NCBI GenBank assembly: GCA_030145205.1
Contig: JAQYVZ010000002.1
Coordinates: 62,001 to 126,000 of the forward strand
Length of the DNA: 64,000 nucleotides
Reading direction: 5' to 3'
Source of the DNA: Desulfuromonadales bacterium
GTDB lineage: Bacteria > Desulfobacterota > Desulfuromonadia > Desulfuromonadales > BM103
The notes under the pieces are model-generated. The model did not search any database, was not told the DNA's origin, and saw only the letters and a program-made list of their open reading frames with translations. The position numbers were made by a program, and so were the translations under genes. This document shows positions 1 through 8,469 of this stretch, piece after piece (the stretch's first letter is position 1; each line of letters begins with the position of its first letter).

Positions 1-56
1 AATAACCCTAAGTCGCACAACCTAACGTTCAACACCACGAACACTGGAGTCCCCCC

Positions 57-260
57 ATGATCTCAGTCCATGCCACAGTTGCTGACGTGGCCAACAACAT
101 GAAAAGCTGGGTTCGACATTACGCATTTCATGAAATGAAACAGATTGCGTCCGGTTGGGGTCTGAATAACACCTACCCTGCACCTGACGCTGACCGTCCC
201 TCAGCCATTCAGATTCACGTCTCAACTCGTAGCCGCCGCACCTTGCTCAAATTCCATTAA
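57..260 (+). CDS. possible small ORF, unknown
   Basis: A 67-residue open frame preceded by GGAG seven bases upstream of its ATG. It has no recognisable motif, signal peptide or membrane segment, and an equally long frame runs on the other strand. It may be a real small protein or chance; the left edge of the window hides further context. Confidence 0.2.
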   Translation: MISVHATVADVANNMKSWVRHYAFHEMKQIASGWGLNNTYPAPDADRPSAIQIHVSTRSRRTLLKFH

Positions 261-283
261 GCCACCGAAGATTAAGCCATCCC

Positions 284-694
284 TCAGTGAGAAGAAGGTC
301 CTTTTTGAGCTGAGGACTGCGACAAAACGTCAACCTCAGCGGCGGGGATGCGTGCCCGGCTGAGCAACCGAGCCAGGCACTGCAGCAGGGCACGATCCGA
401 CGTTGATTTATGCAGAACCTGATCGAAAATCCCTTCAATCAAGTTGTGTTTATCTGTAAAAGCCACAATCGGCAGGTCTGAACGAACCAGTCCGATATAG
501 TTCGCCAGATCGTAGCCATCGAAATCAGGTAACGCAACCTCTGTCACGACTAAATCAATCGACGCACCATACAACTGGCCCATGGCCGAATGCCCGCCAG
601 TCGCTGTCAATACGGCAAAGCCATGCTGCTCGAGAAGCCTTCTGGATTGCGCAAGTTTTTCCGCATCGACATCAACAACAAGGATTCTGTACAT
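284..694 (-). CDS. receiver-domain protein with Glu at the phosphorylation site
   Basis: A stand-alone CheY-like receiver domain (136 aa) followed by a short tail and no output domain. The N-terminal acidic motif reads VVDVDAE (D8, D10). The strand carrying the phosphoacceptor reads DLVVTEVALP, so the usual aspartate is Glu52; the conserved Thr (AFTDK) and Lys (LHKST) are still there. Family knowledge says Glu here cannot be phosphorylated and can mimic the phosphorylated state. It lies 38 bp downstream of an unknown 107-residue gene on the same strand, so the two may be co-transcribed. The partner is unknown. Confidence 0.75.
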   Translation of the reverse strand: MYRILVVDVDAEKLAQSRRLLEQHGFAVLTATGGHSAMGQLYGASIDLVVTEVALPDFDGYDLANYIGLVRSDLPIVAFTDKHNLIEGIFDQVLHKSTSDRALLQCLARLLSRARIPAAEVDVLSQSSAQKGPSSH

Positions 695-732
695 CGAACC
701 GATCCTTTCTCACGCTCCCAGCCGGAACGAAG

Positions 733-1056
733 TCATCGCTGCAATGTCGAATCAACCGGGACATGTCGCATCATTTCGAGGATATAGCCGAACATCCAGC
801 CATCTTCGGCGCCGAAGATGTCGCGTCCGAGCTCATCTAAAACAATCTGTTCCTTCAACAGGGAGCTTTCAAGCTGCCTGAACAACCGAAGCAATTTCTG
901 TCTGGCGGAGGGCAGCTGTTCCAGAGACAGGCCCCCCAGATATTCTTCAATTTCATGCAAGCAGCAGAGAGTCCCACTGCACCTGTCTGCATCGAAAACC
1001 GGCAGCCGAGAAACGCGCGTCACCTCACACACTGGAGAGTCCTTTCCTTTGAGCAT
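733..1056 (-). CDS. hypothetical protein
   Basis: A 107-residue soluble protein of no recognised family. The N-terminal part has three cysteines (SGTLCCLHE and an earlier DADRCSG); the middle is a leucine- and charge-rich helical stretch (EQLPSARQKLLRLFRQLESSLLKE broken into helices), then a glycine/aromatic tail. There is no signal peptide or membrane segment. It sits just upstream of, and on the same strand as, the pseudo-receiver gene and is divergent from baeS. The start has only a weak ribosome site, so the true start may be inside. Confidence 0.5.
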   Translation of the reverse strand: MLKGKDSPVCEVTRVSRLPVFDADRCSGTLCCLHEIEEYLGGLSLEQLPSARQKLLRLFRQLESSLLKEQIVLDELGRDIFGAEDGWMFGYILEMMRHVPVDSTLQR

Positions 1057-1197
1057 ATTGGATACAATAATCTGTAAACATGCATGAAATGTGGAAGAAA
1101 TAAGGAAATCAAACCGATGAAGAGGATTCTACTGGTCTTCAATAAAAAACTTATGTTAGGAACGTAAACAGGTCGTTTCCACAGGGAAAACTCATTT

Positions 1198-2643
1198 ATG
1201 CGCGTCAGCCTCAAATATAAATTCACACTGGCCCTGCTTGGCGGCATCAGCACTGTCGTCCTCTGTATGCACCTGTTCGGCCAATGGAGTTTTGATCGCG
1301 GGTTTCTGCGTTATGTCAACACGGTTGAAAGGTCACGTTTCGAGCTGCTAGCCAACACGCTTGAGAATGTCTACGAAGACCAGCAAAATTGGGACTTCCT
1401 TCGTGACAACCCGGTTGTCTGGCTGAAGATTCTGGCTTCAACCCTGCCAGGCAAGCAGACAAATCCGGAGTTTATCGAACGCCTCAGCAGGAGCTTCAAG
1501 GATGGCAAGTTTCCACCTCAGCATGGCCTATCGCCAGAAGCGGAACGCTTCTTTGAAACACGGGTACTGCTCTTTGATGCCGACCGCAAACTCCTGTTCG
1601 GCCTCCGAAAATTCGAAGAAAATGCCCAGATCGACCCCATCGAAGTGAATGATCAAACGGTTGGCTATCTCGGCCTCGCTCCCCAGATTCATCTCTCGGA
1701 TATTCATCAACTGGAATTCGTCAAGCGTCAGAAACTCGCCTTCTTCCTTATTGCCGTCGGCATGCTGATGGCTGCAGCCTTCATAGCCATCCCACTGGCA
1801 GACCGCCTGATCAGACCTGTACGCCAGCTGACAGAAGCAACCCGGGAACTGGCTGCCGGGCGTTACGACATCCGGACACAGCGGAAGTCACAAGACGAAC
1901 TCGGTCAGCTGTCACGCGACTTCAATATCCTGGCAGCAACCCTGGAGCAGAACGAAAAAGCCCGGCGGCAATGGACTGCCGACATCTCTCACGAACTGCG
2001 GACCCCGCTGGCCGTCCTGCGTGGTGAGATTGAAGCGCTGCAGGACAAAGTCAGGGAAGTCACGCCACAGACACTCGAAACCCTGCATGACGAAGTCATG
2101 CACCTCAACCGACTGGTTAATGACCTCTACGAGCTGTCCCTCTCCGATCTGGGGGCATTGACTTATAAGAAAACGGAGGTAAACCTCGTCGAAGTTCTCC
2201 AAAAAGCCTTGACGCCGTTTAAGTCACGCTTCACAGGGAAAGAACTGCAGCTCAATGCTGTCTATGATGAAACAGCAGAGATTCTGGTGTTTGCCGACCC
2301 GGAACGTCTTCTTCAGATGTTCATTAATCTTCTGGAGAACAGTCTCCGTTACACCCATAACGGTGGAACGCTGCAAATTTCCCTGGAGCCAGGTCAGGAC
2401 GTAGTTTCTCTCATCTTCGACGACACCGCACCCGGTGTACATGCAGACGACCTGCCGCAGCTGTTCGATCGCCTCTTCCGTACAGAGTTTTCCCGTAACC
2501 GTGCGACCGGAGGCGCCGGCTTGGGCCTGTCGATCTGCCGAAGCATTGTTGAGGCGCACGGCGGCACCCTGACGGCAGAAGCATCATCCCTGGGAGGACT
2601 TTCGCTGAAGATCACTCTACCAACCACAAAGGGGCCGCAATGA
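1198..2643 (+). CDS. baeS: BaeS-like sensor histidine kinase
   Basis: Membrane sensor kinase of 481 aa that would detect envelope stress and phosphorylate the regulator encoded next. There is a membrane segment near residues 10-30, a periplasmic sensor region, a second membrane segment near 178-200, a HAMP linker, a dimerisation domain with the phosphorylated His265 in SHELRTPLAVL, and a C-terminal ATPase domain with N box LLENSLRY and G boxes (SAPGV-like DTAPGV and GGAGLGLSI). The catalytic half closely resembles E. coli BaeS as I remember it. Its stop overlaps the start of baeR by four bases (ATGA), so the two are translationally coupled. It is divergent from the unknown gene to the left. 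Confidence 0.9.
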   Translation: MRVSLKYKFTLALLGGISTVVLCMHLFGQWSFDRGFLRYVNTVERSRFELLANTLENVYEDQQNWDFLRDNPVVWLKILASTLPGKQTNPEFIERLSRSFKDGKFPPQHGLSPEAERFFETRVLLFDADRKLLFGLRKFEENAQIDPIEVNDQTVGYLGLAPQIHLSDIHQLEFVKRQKLAFFLIAVGMLMAAAFIAIPLADRLIRPVRQLTEATRELAAGRYDIRTQRKSQDELGQLSRDFNILAATLEQNEKARRQWTADISHELRTPLAVLRGEIEALQDKVREVTPQTLETLHDEVMHLNRLVNDLYELSLSDLGALTYKKTEVNLVEVLQKALTPFKSRFTGKELQLNAVYDETAEILVFADPERLLQMFINLLENSLRYTHNGGTLQISLEPGQDVVSLIFDDTAPGVHADDLPQLFDRLFRTEFSRNRATGGAGLGLSICRSIVEAHGGTLTAEASSLGGLSLKITLPTTKGPQ

Positions 2644-3314
2644 CCCAGAGCAAGCATATCCTGGTTGTCGAAGATGAACAGCGGCTTGCTGACCTACTCC
2701 GTGATTATCTTCAACAGGCGGGCTTTAACGTCTCGTGTCTGGACAACGGGTTGAAGGTTGTCTCTTTTGTTCGACAAAAAAAACCGGACATGGTCCTTCT
2801 CGACCTGATGCTTCCCGGCAAGGATGGCATGGAGATTTGTAAGGAAATCCGGCCGTTCTCAAGCGTGCCGATTATTATGATCACCGCGCGCGTGGAAGAA
2901 ATCGACCGATTGCTTGGGCTTGAACTCGGTGCTGATGACTATATCTGCAAACCATTCAGTCCACGCGAAGTCGTCGCCAGGGTCAAGGCCGTCCTTCGTC
3001 GCACGGATGGTTCCATCGGTAGACCGCAAGGTCTTGTCATGGACGAGGGAACACACAAGGCAACCTTGAACGGGGCAACCCTGGACTTGACCGTGGTGGA
3101 ATTTCAATTGTTGAACATCCTGGCGGCGACCCCAGGACGAATCTATTCACGTGACCACCTGATGGACAGAATTTATCCCGACCATCGGGTCGTCAGCGAT
3201 CGAACGATCGACAGTCACATCAAGAAACTGCGCAAAAAGCTATCAGGCATACGCCCGGACCAGTCCCTGGTCCACTCCGTTTACGGGCTCGGCTACAAAT
3301 TCGAAGAGGGGTGA
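2640..3314 (+). CDS. baeR: BaeR-like response regulator (OmpR family)
   Basis: Cytoplasmic transcription factor of 224 aa, the cognate partner of the kinase just upstream. The receiver domain has acidic pair E11/D12, phosphoacceptor Asp55 (VLLDLMLPG), conserved Thr and Lys (CKPFSPREV). The C-terminal half is a winged-helix OmpR/PhoB DNA-binding domain (YSRDHLMDR, DRTIDSHIKKLRKKL, VYGLGYKF). It is close to E. coli BaeR over its full length. BaeR in enterobacteria activates efflux genes; whether it controls the RND operon near 16.4-22.4 kb is not shown by the sequence, and that operon has its own TetR regulator. Confidence 0.9.
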   Translation: MTQSKHILVVEDEQRLADLLRDYLQQAGFNVSCLDNGLKVVSFVRQKKPDMVLLDLMLPGKDGMEICKEIRPFSSVPIIMITARVEEIDRLLGLELGADDYICKPFSPREVVARVKAVLRRTDGSIGRPQGLVMDEGTHKATLNGATLDLTVVEFQLLNILAATPGRIYSRDHLMDRIYPDHRVVSDRTIDSHIKKLRKKLSGIRPDQSLVHSVYGLGYKFEEG

Positions 3315-3353
3315 CGTCTTGCTCTCCTCAGCAATCCACCAGTCTGACAGGCA

Positions 3354-3737
3354 TTATGCTGTCCTGACAATTTCAACCAGATAGCCGTCAGGGTCCCGCA
3401 GAAAATAAAACCTCGCCTTACCCTGTTCCAAACCCTTCAAAGGCGTCGGTGCTAGTCCCATCTCGGAATGGCGCTGATGCGATGCTTCCAGATCATCGAC
3501 TTCAACAGCCAGATGCGAATATCCGTCACCAAGAGAGTATGGTTCCTGGCGGTCGTAATTATAGGTCAATTCCAGCTCGAAGGTTTCTCCAAGTGTCCGC
3601 ATATAACTCAAGGTAAAGCCGCCCTCAGGAAAATCTTTTTTGCGCGAGACCTCGAAACCGAACGCCTGCTGGTAAAACTGTTCCGACGCCTCCAGATCCA
3701 GAACCCGGATGCATGTGTGTATCATCGGATAATTCAT
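3354..3737 (-). CDS. gloA: glyoxalase I / lactoylglutathione lyase family protein
   Basis: Metalloenzyme of 127 aa expected to isomerise the hemithioacetal of methylglyoxal and a thiol. The fold is two beta-alpha-beta-beta-beta repeats. The metal ligands of GloA can be placed: His7 (MIHTCIRV), Glu in ELELTYNY, His in GYSHLAVEV and Glu in GYLVEIV. The start at MNYP is chosen because AGGAG precedes it; the open frame runs 29 codons further upstream without a ribosome site. It converges on baeR, with 39 bp between stops. GloA identity is likely, but the thiol cofactor in this lineage is uncertain. Confidence 0.8.
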   Translation of the reverse strand: MNYPMIHTCIRVLDLEASEQFYQQAFGFEVSRKKDFPEGGFTLSYMRTLGETFELELTYNYDRQEPYSLGDGYSHLAVEVDDLEASHQRHSEMGLAPTPLKGLEQGKARFYFLRDPDGYLVEIVRTA

Positions 3738-3921
3738 GAATGTTCTCCTTTCGTTTTCAGCATGAAGCATTTTAGCATGTTGTCCTGAAGAGGTGTGACT
3801 CCCTGGCAGTCTAAAAAAAAACACCCCTGATCATGGACGAAACGTGCGCACTTCACTACAATTGATGGTATTATCCTTGACTCGCAACAACCTGTTTTTT
3901 TTTTGGGGGCGAGATTAACCC

Positions 3922-6078
3922 ATGCGACCAGCAATTAAATACTGGGCCTTCCTGTTAACAATCATCGCCGTGATTTTTGCCATTTTGCTCGGCAGCTTCA
4001 TTGGGTCATGGTTCTATCTCGATCCGGGTGATCGAGAAGTCGTCCGGGCGCTCTTCGACAAACTGATCCTCTTCCCGCTGCTTGGCGGTCTTGCCTTAGT
4101 GATGATTATTGGCACCCTGGTAAGCCTGCTGTTCCGCTTCTATATCATTCCAGTACTCCTGCTAGCCGAAAAAGCACGCCTGATCACCACGGTCAACTCT
4201 GCCTACCGGATCACACCGACAGGAGCCCGTGAAATTATTTACCTCTCTGAGGTGATCAACGATTCTGCTGAAGCCTATCAGAAGCTGCAAACCGAGGTCG
4301 GTGCCCAGATTCGAGAAGCAAAAAACCAGTTGCACGAAGAGAGAAACCGCCTGGCGGCGCTTATGGCAGAGCTTCCCAATGGTGTACTGGTTTGCAATAT
4401 TGGTGGTCAGATTCTGCTTTATAATCCACAGGCGCAGGCCATGTTGCAATCACGACACGTTCAGAAAACGGATCATGAGCCACGTGACATCTGGGTTGGA
4501 CTGGGCCGCTCTGTTTTCGGATTGCTTTCCAGGGATTTGATTGTCAACGCTCTTGAATTATTGCAGCAGGGTGTCAATAAGGGGCAACAAGCCCCGATTT
4601 CGAGCTTCATGGCAACATTACGCAACGGCGCCTGCCTGCGTATCAGCATGACTCCGGTTTTCGCACACCAAGGTGAACGACACGAAATGTCCGGGTTTGT
4701 TCTGAGCCTCGAAGACATGAGCCGTCAAATTGCCACCAACAGTCGACTCGACATGCTGGTACAGTCGTTGACTGAAAATTTACAGAAATCGCTTGAACCA
4801 ATTCGTTCTGCGATACAAACCCTTTTGCAGACCCCCAATCTCAAACCGGACCAGTTGGTAAACTACGGCAAGACCATCGATACGGCCTCTCTCAAAATGC
4901 AGCAACAGCTGTCACATGCGGTAGAGGAATACACGCGGGTTCAGCATGAAAGCAGTCGTCTGGAAGATGTCCTGGCAGACGACCTTTTCTCGATTCTTGA
5001 GAGGTCGCTCAAAAAGCACTATTCCATCGAAGTCACCGGACAGGCCGACGCCGGACTCCATCTGCAGATGGACAGCTACTCCTTTATTCAGTCGGTCGCA
5101 CACCTGGCCGGTGTACTGCGCATTCACGAAGACATCAAGCGAATGCAGATCGACATCCGGAAAACAGCTTCAGCTCAGGCGTCGGTGCGTCTCCTCTGGG
5201 CGCCAGCCGGTATGCCGATTCCCCTGATTAAAGATTGGAAGAACGCACTCCTGATCACTGGTCCAAAGGGTCAACAACTCAGCTTTCTCGATATGGTGAA
5301 TCAACAGGGCGGAAACATTCATCTGGAAGTAACTGACCAGGAAACGTGCCTCGGGGTTCTCATCGACATTCCGGCAACCCATAAAGAGACGCGACTCGAA
5401 ATCCCGGCCCAGCCGGAAGCTAGACCGGTGAATTACGAGTTTGATCTGTTTCATCAGGAAATCGGCATACAGACAGCCAACCAACCGTTGCGCGAGTGCA
5501 CTTTCGTGGTTTTCGATACGGAAACGACCGGTCTTTCACCTTCTGATGGCGATGAAATCATTCAGATTGGTGGTATCCGCATCGTCCGCAGTCGTCTGCT
5601 TTACAATGAGACCTTTGACCAGCTGGTGGATCCACAACGCTCCGTCCCGCAAGCCTCCGTGGAAATCCATGGCATCCAGCCCGAATTGCTGGTCGGACAG
5701 CCGGTGGTCGAACAGGTTTTGCCTCGCTTTCATAAATTTGCCGAAGGTGCCGTTCTGGTCGCGCACAATGCCGCTTTCGACATGAAATTCCTGCAACTGA
5801 AACAGGCCCGCGCCGGCGTCCGCTTTGACCATCCGGTTATCGACACCCTGCTGCTCTCTTCAATCGTGCATCCGACCTGGGGCACTCACTCACTGGACGA
5901 AATCGCCGACCGATTGAACGTCACCATCGTTGGGCGCCATACCGCTCTGGGCGATGCCATTGTTACGGCGGAAATTCTCATCAAGCTTTTACCCTTATTG
6001 CAAGCCAAGGGGATCAACACTTTGCAGGAAGCTCGGCGTGCATCCTCAACCTCACAATATGCCAAGATGACTTTCTGA
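3922..6078 (+). CDS. membrane sensor fused to DnaQ-type 3'-5' exonuclease
   Basis: A 718-residue fusion. Two membrane segments (about 8-30 and 46-72) are followed by a linker and coiled coil (105-145), a PAS-like domain (about 145-260) and a histidine-kinase-like region (270-490) in which the dimerisation helix lacks the phosphorylated His (LTENLQKSLEPI where LTHELRTPL is usual). The C-terminal 190 residues are a DEDDh exonuclease: Exo I FDTETTG (Asp532, Glu534), Exo II HNAAFDMKFL, Exo III HTALGDAIVTA. The nuclease looks intact and would face the cytoplasm; the sensor part looks unable to autophosphorylate. In gammaproteobacteria a related exonuclease gene sits beside DUF294 and acetate-symporter genes; here those are at 52-57 kb. 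Function is inferred, not shown. Confidence 0.8.
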   Translation: MRPAIKYWAFLLTIIAVIFAILLGSFIGSWFYLDPGDREVVRALFDKLILFPLLGGLALVMIIGTLVSLLFRFYIIPVLLLAEKARLITTVNSAYRITPTGAREIIYLSEVINDSAEAYQKLQTEVGAQIREAKNQLHEERNRLAALMAELPNGVLVCNIGGQILLYNPQAQAMLQSRHVQKTDHEPRDIWVGLGRSVFGLLSRDLIVNALELLQQGVNKGQQAPISSFMATLRNGACLRISMTPVFAHQGERHEMSGFVLSLEDMSRQIATNSRLDMLVQSLTENLQKSLEPIRSAIQTLLQTPNLKPDQLVNYGKTIDTASLKMQQQLSHAVEEYTRVQHESSRLEDVLADDLFSILERSLKKHYSIEVTGQADAGLHLQMDSYSFIQSVAHLAGVLRIHEDIKRMQIDIRKTASAQASVRLLWAPAGMPIPLIKDWKNALLITGPKGQQLSFLDMVNQQGGNIHLEVTDQETCLGVLIDIPATHKETRLEIPAQPEARPVNYEFDLFHQEIGIQTANQPLRECTFVVFDTETTGLSPSDGDEIIQIGGIRIVRSRLLYNETFDQLVDPQRSVPQASVEIHGIQPELLVGQPVVEQVLPRFHKFAEGAVLVAHNAAFDMKFLQLKQARAGVRFDHPVIDTLLLSSIVHPTWGTHSLDEIADRLNVTIVGRHTALGDAIVTAEILIKLLPLLQAKGINTLQEARRASSTSQYAKMTF

Positions 6079-6126
6079 AAGACCCGCTCCGTCTGTAATG
6101 AAGACCAAACAAATCAGATTATGGAC

Positions 6127-6154
6127 TTGACACTGTTGACTGTCTCATTATACT
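6127..6154 (+). promoter_or_regulatory. sigma-70-type promoter for the liv operon
   Basis: A perfect -35 TTGACA (6127-6132) and a -10 TATACT (6149-6154) are separated by 16 bases. This leaves a leader of about 100 bases before the livK start. Confidence 0.6.
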
Positions 6155-6263
6155 GAAATGTCTGCATTAAACGCGGTTTGATTCTGAAATATACTTTGTG
6201 TTTAGTCTGCCAGTTCTGGCATTGGTCACTCGGACAGAATTTTACTCTAGAGGAGGACATGTG

Positions 6264-7424
6264 ATGAAGAGACTCAATCTGTTTGCTGCACTCTTACTAA
6301 CTGTACTGTTGGCTGCTCCGGCATTTGCTGCCGACACCATCAAAATCGGCTTCAATATCCCCCTGACCGGTGACATCCCGGAAGTTGGCGAAGGTTCCAA
6401 AAACGCCGCTGAAATGTACCTCGCCGACATCAACGGTGCCGGTGGACTGGAAGTTGGCGGCAAGAAGTACATGCTTGAGTTCATCTACATGGATAACGAG
6501 TCTAAAGCCGAATCGGCAGTCAACGCTGCCCTTAAACTGATTGAACAGGAAGATGTCGTGGCGATTATCGGCCCCAACTCCTCCAAGCAGGCCGTGCCTG
6601 GTGGCGGTACCGCTAACGACAACCGCGTGCCGATGATCAGCCCTTGGTCGACCAACCCAGACACCACCTTCGAGCGTCCATGGGTGTTCCGTGCGGCTTT
6701 TCTCGACCCCTTCCAGGGTCCGGTCGTTGCTAACTTTGCAGCCAAGAAATTCAGTGCCAAAACCGCTGCGGTCCTATTCGACGTTTCCAATGACTATTCC
6801 AAGGGCCTGGCTGAGATCTTCAAGTCTTCCTGGGAAGCCAAAAAGCTCGGTCCTGTCGTGGCCTTTGAATCGCACGGAACCAAAGATCAGGATTTTTCTG
6901 CCCAACTGACAACCATCATTGCCGCCAAGCCGGACTTCATCTTTGTACCGGACAACTACAACCAAGTCGCCCTGGTCATACCGCAGGCGCGTGATCTCGG
7001 TTACAAGGGTCCATTCATGGGTTCCGACGCCTGGGGCACCCCAGATCTGGTCAAACTCTGTGGCGAACAGTGCAACGGTCAGTACTTCTCAACCCATTAC
7101 GCTGCAGCCGGTGCCAAGGGAGCGACCAAGGTTTTCATCGACCGTTACATGGAGAAATATGGTGCGGAGCCGGCCGATTACGCGGCCCTGACCTGGGATT
7201 CCATCGGCCTGCTGGTGGAAGGCATCAAGAACGCGGGCAAGGTCGAGTCCAGTCCCCGCAAGATGCGCGCCGCAATCCGTGACGGCCTGGCCGCCATCAA
7301 GTCCTTTGACGGCATCACCGGTTCATCCAAGTTTGATGAGCAGGGCGACCCCATCAAATGCGCTGTTGTCGTGAAGATCTCCGACGCCGGGACGTTCGTC
7401 TTCGAGGAGTCAGTCTGCCCGTAA
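6264..7424 (+). CDS. livK: branched-chain amino-acid ABC transporter, periplasmic binding protein
   Basis: Periplasmic solute-binding protein (386 aa) of the Leu/Ile/Val type I fold that delivers ligand to the LivHM permease. A Sec signal peptide covers about the first 22 residues (hydrophobic LLLTVLLAAPAFA, cleavage after AFA). The mature start TIKIGFNIPLTGDIPEVGEG-type segment, the acidic YMDNESKAE loop and GPNSSKQAVP are typical. The start is the ATG behind AGAGGAGG; an upstream GTG in frame lacks a ribosome site. Followed by a hairpin at 7453-7472 and then the permease genes, so the binding protein can be made in excess. The ligand could be an amino acid, amide or small acid. Confidence 0.88.
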   Translation: MKRLNLFAALLLTVLLAAPAFAADTIKIGFNIPLTGDIPEVGEGSKNAAEMYLADINGAGGLEVGGKKYMLEFIYMDNESKAESAVNAALKLIEQEDVVAIIGPNSSKQAVPGGGTANDNRVPMISPWSTNPDTTFERPWVFRAAFLDPFQGPVVANFAAKKFSAKTAAVLFDVSNDYSKGLAEIFKSSWEAKKLGPVVAFESHGTKDQDFSAQLTTIIAAKPDFIFVPDNYNQVALVIPQARDLGYKGPFMGSDAWGTPDLVKLCGEQCNGQYFSTHYAAAGAKGATKVFIDRYMEKYGAEPADYAALTWDSIGLLVEGIKNAGKVESSPRKMRAAIRDGLAAIKSFDGITGSSKFDEQGDPIKCAVVVKISDAGTFVFEESVCP

Positions 7425-7452
7425 GCACTCATGATATATAACAAGAACGAGG

Positions 7453-7478
7453 CGGGGGTCTTTCGACCCCCGTCCTTT
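7453..7478 (+). terminator. intra-operon hairpin after livK
   Basis: CGGGGGTC and GACCCCCG form an 8-bp G+C stem around the loop TTTC, followed by TCCTTTTG. The T tract is short, so partial termination or 3'-end protection of livK mRNA is likely, which would give more LivK than permease. Confidence 0.7.
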
Positions 7479-7543
7479 TGTGCAGAATTCGGGTCGCCCC
7501 GGGCGAGACGGCCAAGCCAACGCTTTAACAAGGAAGATCCTAC

Positions 7544-8455
7544 GTGGATTTTATTATTCAGAACATTCTGAACGCCCTGCAGTGGGGAAGTTTCTACGCG
7601 CTCATCGCCCTTGGGTACACCCTGGTTTATGGAGTGCTGCGGCTGATCAACTTCGCCCATGGAGACATCTTCATGGTCGGGGCCTACATCTCATTTTTCG
7701 TGGCAGGATTCCTGCTGGGCCCGACCATCGGCCTCTCTCCGGCGATAGCATTCGCCGTAACCGTGCCTCTGACCATGGCCCTGACTTCGCTGGTCGGTGT
7801 GACTCTGGAACGGGTCGCCTACCGTCCCCTGCGACGCAAGGGCGCGCATCGCCTTTACGTGGTCATCACTGCCCTGATGTGCGGACTGATCCTTGAGTAC
7901 TCCAATCTGGCCGTGCTGGGTGCCAGTCGCCTGAAGTTTCCCGCGTTGCTTGAAAAACAGATCTGGCATCTTGGCGGCGTCACCCTGACCAATCTCAAGG
8001 TTCTTGTAATCGTGACCGCCATCCTGGTCTTCGTCTTCCTGCAATGGGTGGTCACCAAGACCCGCATCGGTATGGCCATGCGCGGCATCTCCTACGACAA
8101 GTTTGCCATTCCACTCATGGGCATCCCCATCGACACCATTATCGTCTTCACCTTTGTCCTCGGTTCAGGTTTTGCCGGGTTGGCCGGGCTGCTGTTCGCC
8201 ATGAGCTACCCTGTTCTGGAACCGTTCATGGGTATGCTCATCGGTTGGAAGGCCTTTATTGCCGCGGTGGTTGGTGGCATCGGAGACATCAAGGGGGCGT
8301 TTGTTGGAGGCTTTCTTCTCGGCTTCATTGAGGTTGGCGTGGTCACGGTCTTCCCCTCGACCTACCGTGACCTCTTCGCCTTCACTATTCTACTTCTCAT
8401 TCTGTGGGTAAAACCGACCGGACTGTTCGGCATGCCACAATCCACTAAGATATAG
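7544..8455 (+). CDS. livH: branched-chain amino-acid ABC transporter permease
   Basis: Inner-membrane permease subunit, 303 aa, with about eight hydrophobic segments. Typical LivH signatures are NALQWGSFYALIALGYTLVYG at the N terminus, LINFAHGDIFMVGAY, and the EAA-like cytoplasmic loop GIGDIKGAFVGG. The start is a GTG with AGGAAG upstream at good spacing. It pairs with LivM, whose gene begins 14 bases after this stop, to form the membrane channel energised by LivG and LivF. Confidence 0.9.
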   Translation: MDFIIQNILNALQWGSFYALIALGYTLVYGVLRLINFAHGDIFMVGAYISFFVAGFLLGPTIGLSPAIAFAVTVPLTMALTSLVGVTLERVAYRPLRRKGAHRLYVVITALMCGLILEYSNLAVLGASRLKFPALLEKQIWHLGGVTLTNLKVLVIVTAILVFVFLQWVVTKTRIGMAMRGISYDKFAIPLMGIPIDTIIVFTFVLGSGFAGLAGLLFAMSYPVLEPFMGMLIGWKAFIAAVVGGIGDIKGAFVGGFLLGFIEVGVVTVFPSTYRDLFAFTILLLILWVKPTGLFGMPQSTKI

Positions 8456-8469
8456 TTGGGAGAATAATC

